Below are positions 46,109 to 55,251 of a stretch of DNA of 64,000 nucleotides, one piece after another. Under the pieces are notes generated by a model. That model was not told the origin of the DNA and did not search any database. It was given only the letters and a program-made list of their open reading frames with translations. Both the position numbers and the translations under genes were made by a program. How positions within the stretch are numbered: the stretch's first letter is position 1; every line of letters begins with the position of its first letter. Source of the DNA: Sulfurimonas sp. HSL-3221 (GTDB lineage Bacteria; Campylobacterota; Campylobacteria; Campylobacterales; Sulfurimonadaceae); the NCBI RefSeq assembly GCF_021044585.1, contig NZ_CP087998.1, positions 1 to 64,000 on the forward strand, written 5' to 3'.

Positions 46109-46552
46109 TCAGTGTCTCGGCTTTTTGGTACCGAAGGTGGCTTTCAGGCCGGCGATCAGCGCTGTTTTTTCCTCCGGAGTGAGCCGCGCCTCGGGGTGGG
46201 TCGGCAGGTAGACGGCCGGCGGCATGTCGTCCTCTTCCACCTCTTCGGCGGCGTCGTACCCCTTGTTTTTCTTCTGCACGCCCCAGACGGAAACATTGAA
46301 GTTCTCGCGTCCCTCTTCGACGTCGTGGGCAACGAGCCAGGAGACGGGGGCGACATGGCTGTACCAGGGCCAGACGGTCTCATTGGAGTGGCAGTCGGCA
46401 CAGGCGCGCATAAAGAGCGTGCGGGTCTGCGGGGTATCCCACGCCGGTTCAGCCACGACCGGAGGATTGGTGTGGTCGTGGCCAAAGGGGATGATTTGGA
46501 TGGCCGTGACGAAAGCCAGGGCACCGATAAGCAGTTCCGTTTTCATCGACAT
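46109..46552 (-). CDS. Haem-binding domain protein (c-type)
   Basis: The 147 residues have one N-terminal membrane anchor (LLIGALAFVTAIQIIPFG) and a single CxxCH in FMRACADCHSNETVWPWYSH, matching the small haem-binding domain family (PF14376-like). It would face the periplasm. It follows the RND pump gene by six bases and precedes the DUF4405 gene, so a redox step linked to efflux is suggested by position only. Confidence 0.88.
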   Translation of the reverse strand: MSMKTELLIGALAFVTAIQIIPFGHDHTNPPVVAEPAWDTPQTRTLFMRACADCHSNETVWPWYSHVAPVSWLVAHDVEEGRENFNVSVWGVQKKNKGYDAAEEVEEDDMPPAVYLPTHPEARLTPEEKTALIAGLKATFGTKKPRH

Positions 46553-46558
46553 TCCTTT

Positions 46559-49500
46559 TCACACAGTATATTGTAACTCTTTCTTCGCTTCGATCCGCCG
46601 GTAGAGGATCGGCAGGATGATCAAAGTGAGCAGGGTCGAGCTGATCAGCCCGGTGATCACGACGACGGCGAGGGGCTTCTGGATCTCCGAACCGGGGCCG
46701 GTCGCAAAGAGCATCGGCACCAGGCCGAAGGCGGCGATAAGTGCCGTCATCAGGACCGGGCGCAGGCGCCGTCTGGCCCCCTCGAGCACCGCGTTTTCAA
46801 GCGGCATCGTTTTGACCAGCTCGTTGAAGTAGCTGACCATAACGACCCCGTTGAGCACGGCGATCCCTAGCAGGGCGATGAAGCCGACCGAGGCGGGGAC
46901 GGAGAGGTAGTGGCCGCTCGCCATCAGCCCCGCAATCCCGCCCGTCAGCGCCAGGGGGATCATCGCGAAGACGGCCGCGGCCTGCCGCAGGGATCGGAAG
47001 GTGAAGAAGAGGATCATAAAGATCACCGCCAGGGCAATGGGCACGACGACGGAGAGGCGCGCCATGGTGCGCTGCTGGTTCTTGAACTCCCCGCCGTATT
47101 CGAGGCGGTACCCTGCCGGGAGGGCCACTTCCTGCTCGATTTTCGCGGCGATCGACGCCACGAAGGTTGTAAGGTCGGTGCCGCTGACGTTGGTCTGGAT
47201 GGAGACGAAGCGCTGAGCCCCCTCATGCTTGATCTCGACGCTCCCCTCCGTGCGCTCGATGTGCGCGATGTTGGAGAAGGCGATGCGTTCGCCCGCCGGG
47301 GTCGTGAGGTAGATCGACGAGAGCGGCAGGTCGTTTTGCGCGTAATCGCCGCGGATCAGGATGGAGAACTGCTTCATCCCCTCGTAGATCTTGCCCGCCT
47401 CGGCGCCCATCACGGCGATGGCGAGGATCTGCGCCGCTTCGTCGAGGTTGAGACCGTACTTGGTGAGCTGTTTCTTGTCGAAAACGACCTGTTGGTAGCT
47501 GACCCCCTCGTTCTGGCGCATGTAGACGTCTTCGCTCCCCTCGGTTGCTTTGAGGAGGTCGGCGATGTTTGTCCCCAGGGTGTTGAGGGTGTCGATATCG
47601 TCGCCGAAGAGCTTGACGACGACGTCGCCGCGCGCGCCCGTGAGCATCTCGGAGGTGCGCATCTCGATGGGCTGGGTGAAGCCGTACTCGATGCCTGTGA
47701 TCCCTTCAAGCACCGTGCGCATCTGCGCGCGGAGCCAGTCGGGGTCGGGCGTGCGCCACGCGGACTTGGGATGCAGCACCAGGAAGGTGTCGGTGTCGTT
47801 GAGCCCCATGGGGTCGAGTCCGATCTCGTCCGAGCCGCTGCGGGAGATGATGGATTTGATCTCGGGCACCGCGGCCATGAGCTGCTGCTGGATCTGGGTG
47901 TTGAGCATGATCCCCGCCGGGATGTTGATGGCGGGGTCGGACTCGACGCCGATGACGATGTTCCCTTCGTCCATCGTCGGCATAAAGGTCTTGCCGACGC
48001 TGCCGAACATGTAGACGGAGAGCGGTACGAGCAGCACGAGCAGGAGGTAGATCGGTTTTTCGAACCGGAAGGCGCGGATGAGCGTCGGGATGTAGATCTC
48101 CTCGAGCTTGCGCACGAGCCAGGTCGGTTCGTCGTGGGCCTTTTTGATGCTCATCCCGGCAATGACGGGGATGAGGTAGAGGGCGAAGAGGATGGAGGAG
48201 GCGAGGGTAAAGACGATGCTCAGCGCCACCGGGGCGAAGAGCTTACCCTCCAGCCCCTGCAGCATCAGCAGCGGCGAGAAGATCGTGATAATGATGACGA
48301 CGCCCGAGACGATGGGGAGGCTCACCTCTTTGGCCGCCAGGTAGATGAGGCGGCTGCGCGGTTCGTGGGCGTATTTGGGGTGCCCCAGCCAGGCGACGAT
48401 GTTCTCGACCATAACGACGGCGGAGTCGACGATCATCCCGATGGCGATGGCGATCCCGCCGAGGCTCATCAGGTTGGCGCTGATGCCGAAGAGGTGCATC
48501 AAAATAAAGGCGCTCAGAATCGCCATCGGCAGGATGAGCGCGACGGTGAGCGCGGAGATGATGTCTCCGAGCATCAGCAGCAGGATGACGATGATGAGCA
48601 CGACGGCCTCCATCAGCGCCTTCTGGACGGTGTTAACGGCTTTGCCGACGAGATCGCTGCGGTCATAGAAGACGTCCAGCTTCGTGCCCTCGGGCAGGTT
48701 CTTCTCCAGTTCGGCCAGGCGCGTTTTGACGGCGGCAACGGTGCGGGAGGCGTCGGCGCCTTTGAGGCCGAGCACGAGCCCTTCGACCGCTTCGCCTTTG
48801 CCGTCCTTGGTGACGTAGCCGTAGCGGGTGACGGCCCCGACGCTGACATCGGCGACATCGCCGACGTAGACGGTGCTGCCCTCGCGCTGGGCGAGGACGA
48901 GCTCGCGGATGCTCTCGATGCCGGTCTGTTTCCCCAGTACGCGGACAATCATCGCTTCGTCACCCTGCTCGATCCGCCCGGCGCCGTAGTTGGCATTGTT
49001 GCGTTCAATCACTTCGATGAGTTGGGAGACAGGGATGCCGTAGGCGGAGAGGCGGGCGAAATCGGGTTTGACGATGAAGCTTTTCACGAGGCCGCCCAGG
49101 GCGTTGACGTCGGCGACGCCGGGGACGCTGCGCAGGGCCGGACGGATCGTCCAGTCAAGCAGGGTACGCTTCTCCATCAGGCTGAGGGTCTCCGATTCGA
49201 TCGTGAACATCAGGATCTCGCCCAGCGGTGTTGTGATGGGGGCGATGCCCCCGCCGATGTTCTCGGGAAGCTCCTTCTTGACGGCCGTAAAACGCTGGTA
49301 AACGCGGTCGCGGGCCCAGTAGAGGTCGGTGCCCTCTTCAAAGTTGATCGTGATGTCGGCCAGGGCGTACTTGGAGATGGAGCGGACCATCGTCTGGTGG
49401 GGGATGCCCTGCATCTCCAGCTCGACGGGAATGGTAATCTGCTGCTCCACTTCGCTCGGGGTCATGCCGGGGGCTTTGATGATGATTTTCACCTGGGTCG

Positions 49501-49630
49501 AGGAGACGTCGGGGAAGGCGTCGATGACGAGCTTCCCGTAGGAGAGCACCCCGTAGACGGCGACGGCGGCGGCCAGCAGGAGGATGATGATGCGCTGCGA
49601 GAGCGCGAAACGCAGCAACGCGTCCATCAT
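46559..49630 (-). CDS. Heavy-metal RND efflux pump, CusA/CzcA family
   Basis: The 1023-residue proton-driven inner-membrane pump has two sets of membrane helices and periplasmic domains in the RND layout. GMIVDSAVVMVENIVAWLG in the fourth-helix region places it in the heavy-metal (HME) branch; the motif is intermediate between CzcA and CusA forms, so the metal (Cu, Zn, Co or Ni) cannot be stated. It overlaps the adaptor gene by four bases. With the adaptor and TolC it forms a complete tripartite exporter. Confidence 0.93.
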   Translation of the reverse strand: MMDALLRFALSQRIIILLLAAAVAVYGVLSYGKLVIDAFPDVSSTQVKIIIKAPGMTPSEVEQQITIPVELEMQGIPHQTMVRSISKYALADITINFEEGTDLYWARDRVYQRFTAVKKELPENIGGGIAPITTPLGEILMFTIESETLSLMEKRTLLDWTIRPALRSVPGVADVNALGGLVKSFIVKPDFARLSAYGIPVSQLIEVIERNNANYGAGRIEQGDEAMIVRVLGKQTGIESIRELVLAQREGSTVYVGDVADVSVGAVTRYGYVTKDGKGEAVEGLVLGLKGADASRTVAAVKTRLAELEKNLPEGTKLDVFYDRSDLVGKAVNTVQKALMEAVVLIIVILLLMLGDIISALTVALILPMAILSAFILMHLFGISANLMSLGGIAIAIGMIVDSAVVMVENIVAWLGHPKYAHEPRSRLIYLAAKEVSLPIVSGVVIIITIFSPLLMLQGLEGKLFAPVALSIVFTLASSILFALYLIPVIAGMSIKKAHDEPTWLVRKLEEIYIPTLIRAFRFEKPIYLLLVLLVPLSVYMFGSVGKTFMPTMDEGNIVIGVESDPAINIPAGIMLNTQIQQQLMAAVPEIKSIISRSGSDEIGLDPMGLNDTDTFLVLHPKSAWRTPDPDWLRAQMRTVLEGITGIEYGFTQPIEMRTSEMLTGARGDVVVKLFGDDIDTLNTLGTNIADLLKATEGSEDVYMRQNEGVSYQQVVFDKKQLTKYGLNLDEAAQILAIAVMGAEAGKIYEGMKQFSILIRGDYAQNDLPLSSIYLTTPAGERIAFSNIAHIERTEGSVEIKHEGAQRFVSIQTNVSGTDLTTFVASIAAKIEQEVALPAGYRLEYGGEFKNQQRTMARLSVVVPIALAVIFMILFFTFRSLRQAAAVFAMIPLALTGGIAGLMASGHYLSVPASVGFIALLGIAVLNGVVMVSYFNELVKTMPLENAVLEGARRRLRPVLMTALIAAFGLVPMLFATGPGSEIQKPLAVVVITGLISSTLLTLIILPILYRRIEAKKELQYTV

Positions 49631-50673
49631 TCACCCCCGGCGGCGGCGCTGCGCAGGGCCAGCACGGAGGAGGCGGCAACGCGGTCCTCCGCGCTCAAAG
49701 CGCCGGTCACGTAGCAGAACCCCTCGCGGCGCGAAAGCACGGTGACGGCAAGCGGTTCGAAGCCGTCGCTGCGCTTGGCGAAGACGACGCTGCGTCCGTC
49801 GAGCTCGGTGACGGAAGCGGCGGGTACTTTCCACGCCTTCGCGGTGCGAGAGAGCGCGATGTTCATGCTGGCACCGCCCCGTTCGCCGCATTCGTCGCCC
49901 TCGTGAAGGTCGATGGCGCGGGTCTGCGAGACGGGGTCGATCTGCGGTGCCTTGGCGAAGACCGTGAAGTGCTTGCCGTCGGCGCTCAGCTTCTCCCCAA
50001 GGGCAAGGGTATCGGCGGTCTCCCACGGCATGTCGATCTCAAAATGGCACTCGGTCGTGTCAACGAGCTGCGCGAGGACGGCGCCTTCGGCGACGTAGCC
50101 GCCCTTTTGCGCGTTCATCGAAGCGATGCTTCCCGTTGCCGGGGCGGAAATGGTCAGGACCGGGTCGGGCTTGTGCTGCGCGGCGATCCGCTTGAGCTGC
50201 GGGGGTGTCAGGCCGTAGGCGAGCAGGACGTCACGCTGGAAGGCGGCGGAGGCGTCGAGCTTCTGGCGGCGGTTGCGGCTCTCGGTCAGCTGTTTGGAGG
50301 CGACGACCCCTTTGCTCGCCAGCGGCTCGAGGCGTTTGACCTCTTTGTCATAGTACTCCAGCTCCAGCAGGGTCGCGATGTACTCGGACTGCATATCAAG
50401 GAGTTTCGGGCTTTTGAGGGTAAAGAGCGTCTGCCCTTTTTTCACATGGGCAAAGGGCTTGACGGCGACGCGGGTCACGAACCCATCGGTGTTGGCGCTG
50501 ACGGTAAAGCGGGATGCGGGCGGATAGGTGTAGGTGCCGAGGTAGTTGCCGAGGGGGAGCTGCTCCTGGGCTTTGGGAGCGCTCAGGGCCACCTGCAGGG
50601 TGCCGGGGTCGATACGGTCAGCCGCGGCGAGCGGCAGCAAGAGGGTGAAGAGTATGGGCATAATGTATTTCAT
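49627..50673 (-). CDS. RND periplasmic adaptor (CusB-like)
   Basis: The 348 residues have a signal peptide (MKYIMPILFTLLLPLAAA), a lipoyl-like/hairpin region (LFTLKSPKLLDMQSEYIATL; ASKQLTESRNRRQKL) and beta-barrel domains, the normal order for membrane-fusion proteins joining pump and TolC. It overlaps the TolC gene and the pump gene by four bases each, so the three are translationally coupled. Confidence 0.92.
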   Translation of the reverse strand: MKYIMPILFTLLLPLAAADRIDPGTLQVALSAPKAQEQLPLGNYLGTYTYPPASRFTVSANTDGFVTRVAVKPFAHVKKGQTLFTLKSPKLLDMQSEYIATLLELEYYDKEVKRLEPLASKGVVASKQLTESRNRRQKLDASAAFQRDVLLAYGLTPPQLKRIAAQHKPDPVLTISAPATGSIASMNAQKGGYVAEGAVLAQLVDTTECHFEIDMPWETADTLALGEKLSADGKHFTVFAKAPQIDPVSQTRAIDLHEGDECGERGGASMNIALSRTAKAWKVPAASVTELDGRSVVFAKRSDGFEPLAVTVLSRREGFCYVTGALSAEDRVAASSVLALRSAAAGGE

Positions 50674-51857
50674 TTTTTATCCTTGGTATCGGGGGTGATG
50701 CCGAGATCGGCAAAGAGGCCTGCTTCGGCCTTCAGCGCATTCGCGCGGAGCTGGACCCCCTCCATGAGCAGGGCGAAGAGCATCTTCTGGCTGTCGATGT
50801 ACTCGAGGTAGCTCGCCTCGGAGCCCATGAAGCGCTCCTCGAGCAAAACGGTCGTCTCGTACGCTTCGGGGATCATCTCGTCGTTCAGCCGTTTCAGGTT
50901 CTGCTGCCGGGTCTGTTGGGCCGAGGTGAATGCGGCCACCCGTGCGGCGAGTTCGGCATGCATGGCGCGCAGTTCGGCGCCGGCGGCGAGGGCGTCGCGG
51001 TGGGCGGCCTCGCGGTCGTTGGCGCGGCGGCTTCCGCCGCTCAGCGGGATGGAGAGATAGAGGTTGGCGCGCTGAACGTCCATCTCGTTGTCATAGCCCG
51101 CGGCAAGCGTCACCTCCTGCAGCCAGCTGTTGCGGTAGGAGGCAAGGGCTTTTGCGCTGCCGTGGCGGTTTTCAAGCTGCCGCAGCAGCGGGGCGTCGGC
51201 GAGCAGGGTCTGCTGCGGTAGGGCGATGGTGCCGGGGAGGTCGTGGCAGAGCAGGCTGTCGGCTTCCGTCTGCGCCGTGGCGCGCAGGAGGCGGAACGTT
51301 TCATTGTAGCGGCTGTTGAGGTCGTCGATCTGCAGGGTCAGGGTCTCGACGTTCAGCCGGCTGCGCAGCCAGGCGCTGCGGTCGAACTCGCCCCCCTCCA
51401 TCCCGGTGCGGATCAGCGTCTCCATCTGGACGCCGCGGGTTTTGGCGTCTTCGAGGAGCCAGAGCTCCTCCTGGAGGGTACAGGCGTCGATATAGTAGGC
51501 ATAGACGCGGTTCTGCAGGCGTGCCGTTTCGAGCGCGGCGGTCATTTCGCTGCCGGTGCCAAAGAGCCGTTCCAGTCTGCCGGTATCGGCGGTGCGGAAG
51601 GGTTTTTCAACGCTGACGTGGTACTCCATGGCATTCTTGGACATGGACTTGGCGTCGGCGTAGCCCGCCTGAGCGTTGAGGGCGGGACCGTCGGTCAGCA
51701 GTTCGCTGCGCCGCTGCAGGCTGTTCGCCTGCGCGGCGAACTGCCTCGCCTGCGCCGCGTCGGAATGCGCGGCGGCATCGAGGAACTCCTGCAGTGAGAC
51801 CGGGGCCGCCGAGAGCGACACGGCGGCACAGAGGGCCAGAAGTCGTAGGGGTGTCAT
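50670..51857 (-). CDS. TolC-family outer-membrane efflux protein
   Basis: The 395 residues start with a signal peptide (MTPLRLLALCAAVSLSAA), then the long helical hairpins of the TolC fold in two repeats. The protein is slightly short for the family (about 420-480). It is the first of the three core efflux genes and is preceded by a small membrane-anchored protein gene. Confidence 0.9.
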   Translation of the reverse strand: MTPLRLLALCAAVSLSAAPVSLQEFLDAAAHSDAAQARQFAAQANSLQRRSELLTDGPALNAQAGYADAKSMSKNAMEYHVSVEKPFRTADTGRLERLFGTGSEMTAALETARLQNRVYAYYIDACTLQEELWLLEDAKTRGVQMETLIRTGMEGGEFDRSAWLRSRLNVETLTLQIDDLNSRYNETFRLLRATAQTEADSLLCHDLPGTIALPQQTLLADAPLLRQLENRHGSAKALASYRNSWLQEVTLAAGYDNEMDVQRANLYLSIPLSGGSRRANDREAAHRDALAAGAELRAMHAELAARVAAFTSAQQTRQQNLKRLNDEMIPEAYETTVLLEERFMGSEASYLEYIDSQKMLFALLMEGVQLRANALKAEAGLFADLGITPDTKDKK

Positions 51858-51933
51858 TTACGTTACCTTTTATGCGGGTCGGCACAAGGGAGTGCGCGCC
51901 CATGGGAATTTTTGAATAGGGTTGAAAAAAAGG

Positions 51934-52239
51934 TTAGGCTAAAGGTGGCTTGGAGGGGACGGGTGAAATATAGGAGTGGAGCTGCTGCGCTGCGGTGTGG
52001 CTCCGGAGGGCAACGGGCCGGTCGGCGTCGGGAAGGGGTAATGCTTCGGGGATGCTCATCAGGGAGTGGATGTGTTCGTGGATCTTGGTGGGCAGATCAA
52101 GCGCGCCGGTGCTGCTTTGCGCGAGGCAGAGTTCGTATTGGGTGTCGGTATCCACATCCGTCATAACGTAGTCGTGGACCACGAAGAAGGAGAAGGCCGA
52201 CAGCAGAACCGAGAGCAGGAGCTGGCGCAGTGTTTTCAT
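51934..52239 (-). CDS. Small membrane-anchored protein with His-rich motif
   Basis: The 101 residues have an N-terminal helix (LRQLLLSVLLSAFSFFVVHD) and a probable periplasmic part with KIHEHIHSLMS, an HxHxxH arrangement that may bind metal, and one cysteine (ELCLAQ). The family is not recognised. The start at 52239 is chosen because the hydrophobic segment begins there; the frame opens at 52296. It lies 76 bases before tolC on the same strand and is likely the first gene of the efflux operon. Confidence 0.6.
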   Translation of the reverse strand: MKTLRQLLLSVLLSAFSFFVVHDYVMTDVDTDTQYELCLAQSSTGALDLPTKIHEHIHSLMSIPEALPLPDADRPVALRSHTAAQQLHSYISPVPSKPPLA

Positions 52240-52301
52240 TTCGCAGGATTCTAGCCAAACAAGCCTGTCCGTAACTGAAGATTCGCACTTAGGCAAAATC
52301 T

Positions 52302-53573
52302 TTAGGCCCCGCCTCCACCGCGGGTATCAGGATACGTTTCGGGCGTTTTGCAGAAGGTCTCACCGAGCACGCAGCACCCCTCCGGTACGCCGAGCACTTT
52401 GAGGGCGCCGTCAAAGGCCCAGTAGTGGTTGTAGCTGCCCTTGCGCAGGGTGGTAAAGGTCGCGGCAAGGTCATCGGCCTTCGCCGCTTCTGCCAGGGCG
52501 ATATTGACATTAAGGTCATTGACGTCGGTGACTTCGACCATACAGCCTGCCTCCAGGGCGTCCCGGTCGCTTTGCACCCCCTTCGCATAGCGTTCGTCAT
52601 AGAGGGATTGGACGGCGGCGTCGGGGAAGGTGCCTGCATCGTAGGCCTGCAGCTCTTCCGCGCTGTAGTGCGCCTCCTCGCCGTCGATATCGGTGATATT
52701 GATGTCGTAGACCTGCAGCAGGCTTGCGATGGCGGCCTGGTGTTGGCTTTCGGACATCATCGCAATATTGTAGAACTCCTTGTGAGGCCATTGCGTGTGC
52801 AAGGCGAGGTAGAGCTCTTTGGCCATCTTCTCCTCATTCCACATAAACGCCAGCGTCCCTCTGAGGGTACTGTTGAGCTCGGAGAGCAGCGGTGTGCCAT
52901 CACCTTCGCCGAGCTGGCGGTTCATCGCGTCGGCTTCGGCCTGGGTCATCGTCTGCAGCCCGAGCTCGTTTCTGATGAGGTAGCGTTCGCGCTTCGTGGC
53001 GTTGAACTCTCCGGAGCTGTACTCTCCGATCCGCGCGGCAATCTGCGTCTGCAGGCTCTGCATGACTTTCAGCGTCAGAGTGGAGGGGTCGCTGACGTTG
53101 TGCTCGACGCAGTATTTGTAGAGCTCGTCGCTGATGGCGGCAATAGTGCTGTCGCCGGAGGGCGTCGCATTGTAGAGGCGCGTTTCGCTCAGGTTGAAAT
53201 CGTTTTGCAGCATCGTCGCGATCTGGGCCTTGTGCGCCAGGGAGGAGACGAGGGTGAGGGCGAGTCCCTGCGGCGTCTGCAGTTTCAGTTCCGGTGCGGG
53301 GAGGTCGCCGGCATCGATAATGCCGTTACGGTTGATGTCGATGACACCTCCCAGAGTGGTGACGGGGTAGACCGGATCATTGGCGAAGCGATAGCGGCCA
53401 CCCGAGAGCATCGCCGCCTGTTGTCCCGAGGCATCGGTGACAAGCGCGTAGAGCATCGGGCCGCGTTCGGCGGTGACCTCGGTCGCGCTGCCGCCGCCGG
53501 CGCTGCCGCAGCCGCCGAGCCAGAGGGCCGCGGCTCCGGCGCAAAAAGCATAAACGAGGGGTTTCATGTACAA
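52302..53573 (-). CDS. DUF2202 ferritin-like lipoprotein
   Basis: The 423 residues have a lipoprotein signal (YAFCAGAAALWLGGC), an N-terminal domain of unknown function (about 25-200), and a DUF2202 ferritin-like domain (about 225-400): LAFMWNEEKMAKELYLALH, FYNIAMMSESQHQAAI, and AKADDLAATFTTLRKGSYNH, whose Glu/His residues could form a di-metal site. The start is 53573 or the second ATG at 53567. It follows the 11-gene TonB run by 66 bases on the same strand and may be co-expressed. Confidence 0.85.
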   Translation of the reverse strand: MYMKPLVYAFCAGAAALWLGGCGSAGGGSATEVTAERGPMLYALVTDASGQQAAMLSGGRYRFANDPVYPVTTLGGVIDINRNGIIDAGDLPAPELKLQTPQGLALTLVSSLAHKAQIATMLQNDFNLSETRLYNATPSGDSTIAAISDELYKYCVEHNVSDPSTLTLKVMQSLQTQIAARIGEYSSGEFNATKRERYLIRNELGLQTMTQAEADAMNRQLGEGDGTPLLSELNSTLRGTLAFMWNEEKMAKELYLALHTQWPHKEFYNIAMMSESQHQAAIASLLQVYDINITDIDGEEAHYSAEELQAYDAGTFPDAAVQSLYDERYAKGVQSDRDALEAGCMVEVTDVNDLNVNIALAEAAKADDLAATFTTLRKGSYNHYWAFDGALKVLGVPEGCCVLGETFCKTPETYPDTRGGGGA

Positions 53574-53639
53574 TCCTTGGAAGCTGAAATCGTCGTGCCA
53601 GTGTACGCAAAGAGTGTTAGGGGTGTGTTAGACGGCGCC

Positions 53640-54437
53640 TCAGTGCGCCGTCTCCCAGGCGACGAAGGCCCAGTTGAAAGGGCGGGGGTGGCGGTTGGTT
53701 TTGGCGACGACCTTGTCGTAGTAGTGGTACGCCTTCTCCTCCTCGTCGCCGGTGAGGCTGCCGAGGCTCCAGCGCAGGGAGGTGACGAAGGCGTCGGCGC
53801 TGCCGCTGTTGATGCTGCCCTGTTCGGTCTCGATGTAGTCGATGCGCGGCAGCAGCCCTTTTTGGTAGAGGATCAGCGGGATGTACCAGAAGTCGGGCTT
53901 CGGGGTGATCTGCCTGCCGATGAACTCGAGGATCTCCAGATCGACGTAGCTGCCGCCGGCCTTGTAGGTGAGGTAGCAGGCCTTCGCGGCGTGGCGCGTC
54001 ATCTTCGCGAGGGCCGTTTCGATATCGCCGACTTCCAGGCTGCGCGACGCGACGGCAATGTCGGCCTGCGGCAGCGCGCTCCAGTCATCTTCCCAGCTCA
54101 GCCGGTGCGTTTCGATATTGGTGATCCCTTCGCGTTCGGCGTAGAGGCGTAGTTGTTCGAGCATCTGTTCGGCGTAATCGATCGCGATGACCTTCTTGAC
54201 CTTTTTGGCCAGGGCGAGGGCCAGGGTGCCGGGCCCGCAGCCGATATCGAGTACGACGTCGTCCGCATCCAGCTCCATCTTCGAGAGGAAGGTGTCGACG
54301 TAGGGGCTGTTGACCATGCGCGGCGCCATGTCCGCGGCCTTGGCGTTCCATTCGTCCGCGCTTTTGCCTTTGAAGTCGGTGGCGAGCTTGTGGGCCTTGT
54401 ACATGGTGGCAAAATCAATGGGTTCGAGAAACATCAT
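53640..54437 (-). CDS. Class I SAM-dependent methyltransferase
   Basis: The 265 residues have the SAM motif VVLDIGCGPGTLALALA (64-70 core) and the acidic motif II in VIAIDYAEQMLEQL. The substrate is unknown. The N-terminal region (about 1-55) is longer than a minimal methyltransferase. It overlaps the binding-protein gene upstream by 23 bases and is the last gene of the TonB-linked run, so a role in modifying the imported ligand or making a metal carrier is inferred from position. Confidence 0.88.
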   Translation of the reverse strand: MMFLEPIDFATMYKAHKLATDFKGKSADEWNAKAADMAPRMVNSPYVDTFLSKMELDADDVVLDIGCGPGTLALALAKKVKKVIAIDYAEQMLEQLRLYAEREGITNIETHRLSWEDDWSALPQADIAVASRSLEVGDIETALAKMTRHAAKACYLTYKAGGSYVDLEILEFIGRQITPKPDFWYIPLILYQKGLLPRIDYIETEQGSINSGSADAFVTSLRWSLGSLTGDEEEKAYHYYDKVVAKTNRHPRPFNWAFVAWETAH

Positions 54438-55251
54438 TATCTCCTTGGTTGGGGGTGAGGGGGTAAAAGACCGGGTAGCCCGGGTGGCCGTCGATGCGGA
54501 AATCCTTCAGTATGCCCTGTGCCTGCGGCGACGTCAGAAAGGCCAGCAGTGCCTCGGCACGGGCGTGACGGGCGGCGCTGAGCCGCCCTTGGCTGCCGAT
54601 GGCCGCCAGGTAGGGGCGCCGCAGGGCGGGATCGTCGAAATAGAAGCCCAGGATCTGGGGATGGTGCTGTTTGTGCATCAAAAAGGGGATGACGCCGTAA
54701 AGCGTATACCCCTTCAACGCCGCCGTTTCCTTGAGGAAACCGCGTTTGGCGGGGGTGAAACGGAGCTGCTCCGGCGGCATGCGCCACCCCTGTTTCGTGC
54801 GCAGCGCGTTGAACACTTCGAAGGTGCCGCCGCTCGCATGGACGAGGAAGGGGGCCTCCGAGGCAGCGAGCTTCGCCAGCGCCTCCTGCAGGTTCCCGGC
54901 CCCGGTCAGCCCGGCGGGATCGCTGCGGTGGCCCAGGAGCATCTGTGCGTTGCGCGTCCAGGGGGTGAGCTGCTCGAAGAGGCCGTCGGCGGCCAGGTCG
55001 GTGATGGTGTCGCTGGCATGCATCGTCACCAGGTCGACGGGGTGCTCTCTGCAGTAGGCGTCGAGCTCCGATTTGGGGCCGCTGACGACGACGTCGACAG
55101 GGATGCCGCGGGCGGCCTCAAAGGCGGCGGCGATCTGTTGCCACATGCCGCTCATGGTCATCCCGCCAATGACGGCGACGCGCAGCGGCGGCACCGGTTC
55201 CGCGTGAAGCAGTGCCGCCGAAAATAGCACGGTCAGGAAAAGGCGGCGCAT
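54415..55251 (-). CDS. Periplasmic substrate-binding protein (type II, molybdate/tungstate-like)
   Basis: The 278 residues have a signal peptide (MRRLFLTVLFSAALLHA) and a class II binding fold (LRVAVIGGMTMSGMWQQIAA; DLVTMHASDTITDLAADGLF; FLVHASGGTFEVF) related to tungstate/molybdate or anion binders. It shares one base with the TonB receptor stop/start and overlaps the methyltransferase. No permease or ATPase gene is adjacent, so it may deliver ligand to a distant transporter or act as a sensor. Confidence 0.82.
   Translation of the reverse strand: MRRLFLTVLFSAALLHAEPVPPLRVAVIGGMTMSGMWQQIAAAFEAARGIPVDVVVSGPKSELDAYCREHPVDLVTMHASDTITDLAADGLFEQLTPWTRNAQMLLGHRSDPAGLTGAGNLQEALAKLAASEAPFLVHASGGTFEVFNALRTKQGWRMPPEQLRFTPAKRGFLKETAALKGYTLYGVIPFLMHKQHHPQILGFYFDDPALRRPYLAAIGSQGRLSAARHARAEALLAFLTSPQAQGILKDFRIDGHPGYPVFYPLTPNQGDNDVSRTH

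Noticed and set aside
46910..49714. 934-residue open frame on the plus strand
   Set aside because: It is antisense to the RND pump and adaptor genes. High GC content keeps the opposite frame open; the translation is Asp/Val/Gly/His-rich without any domain.
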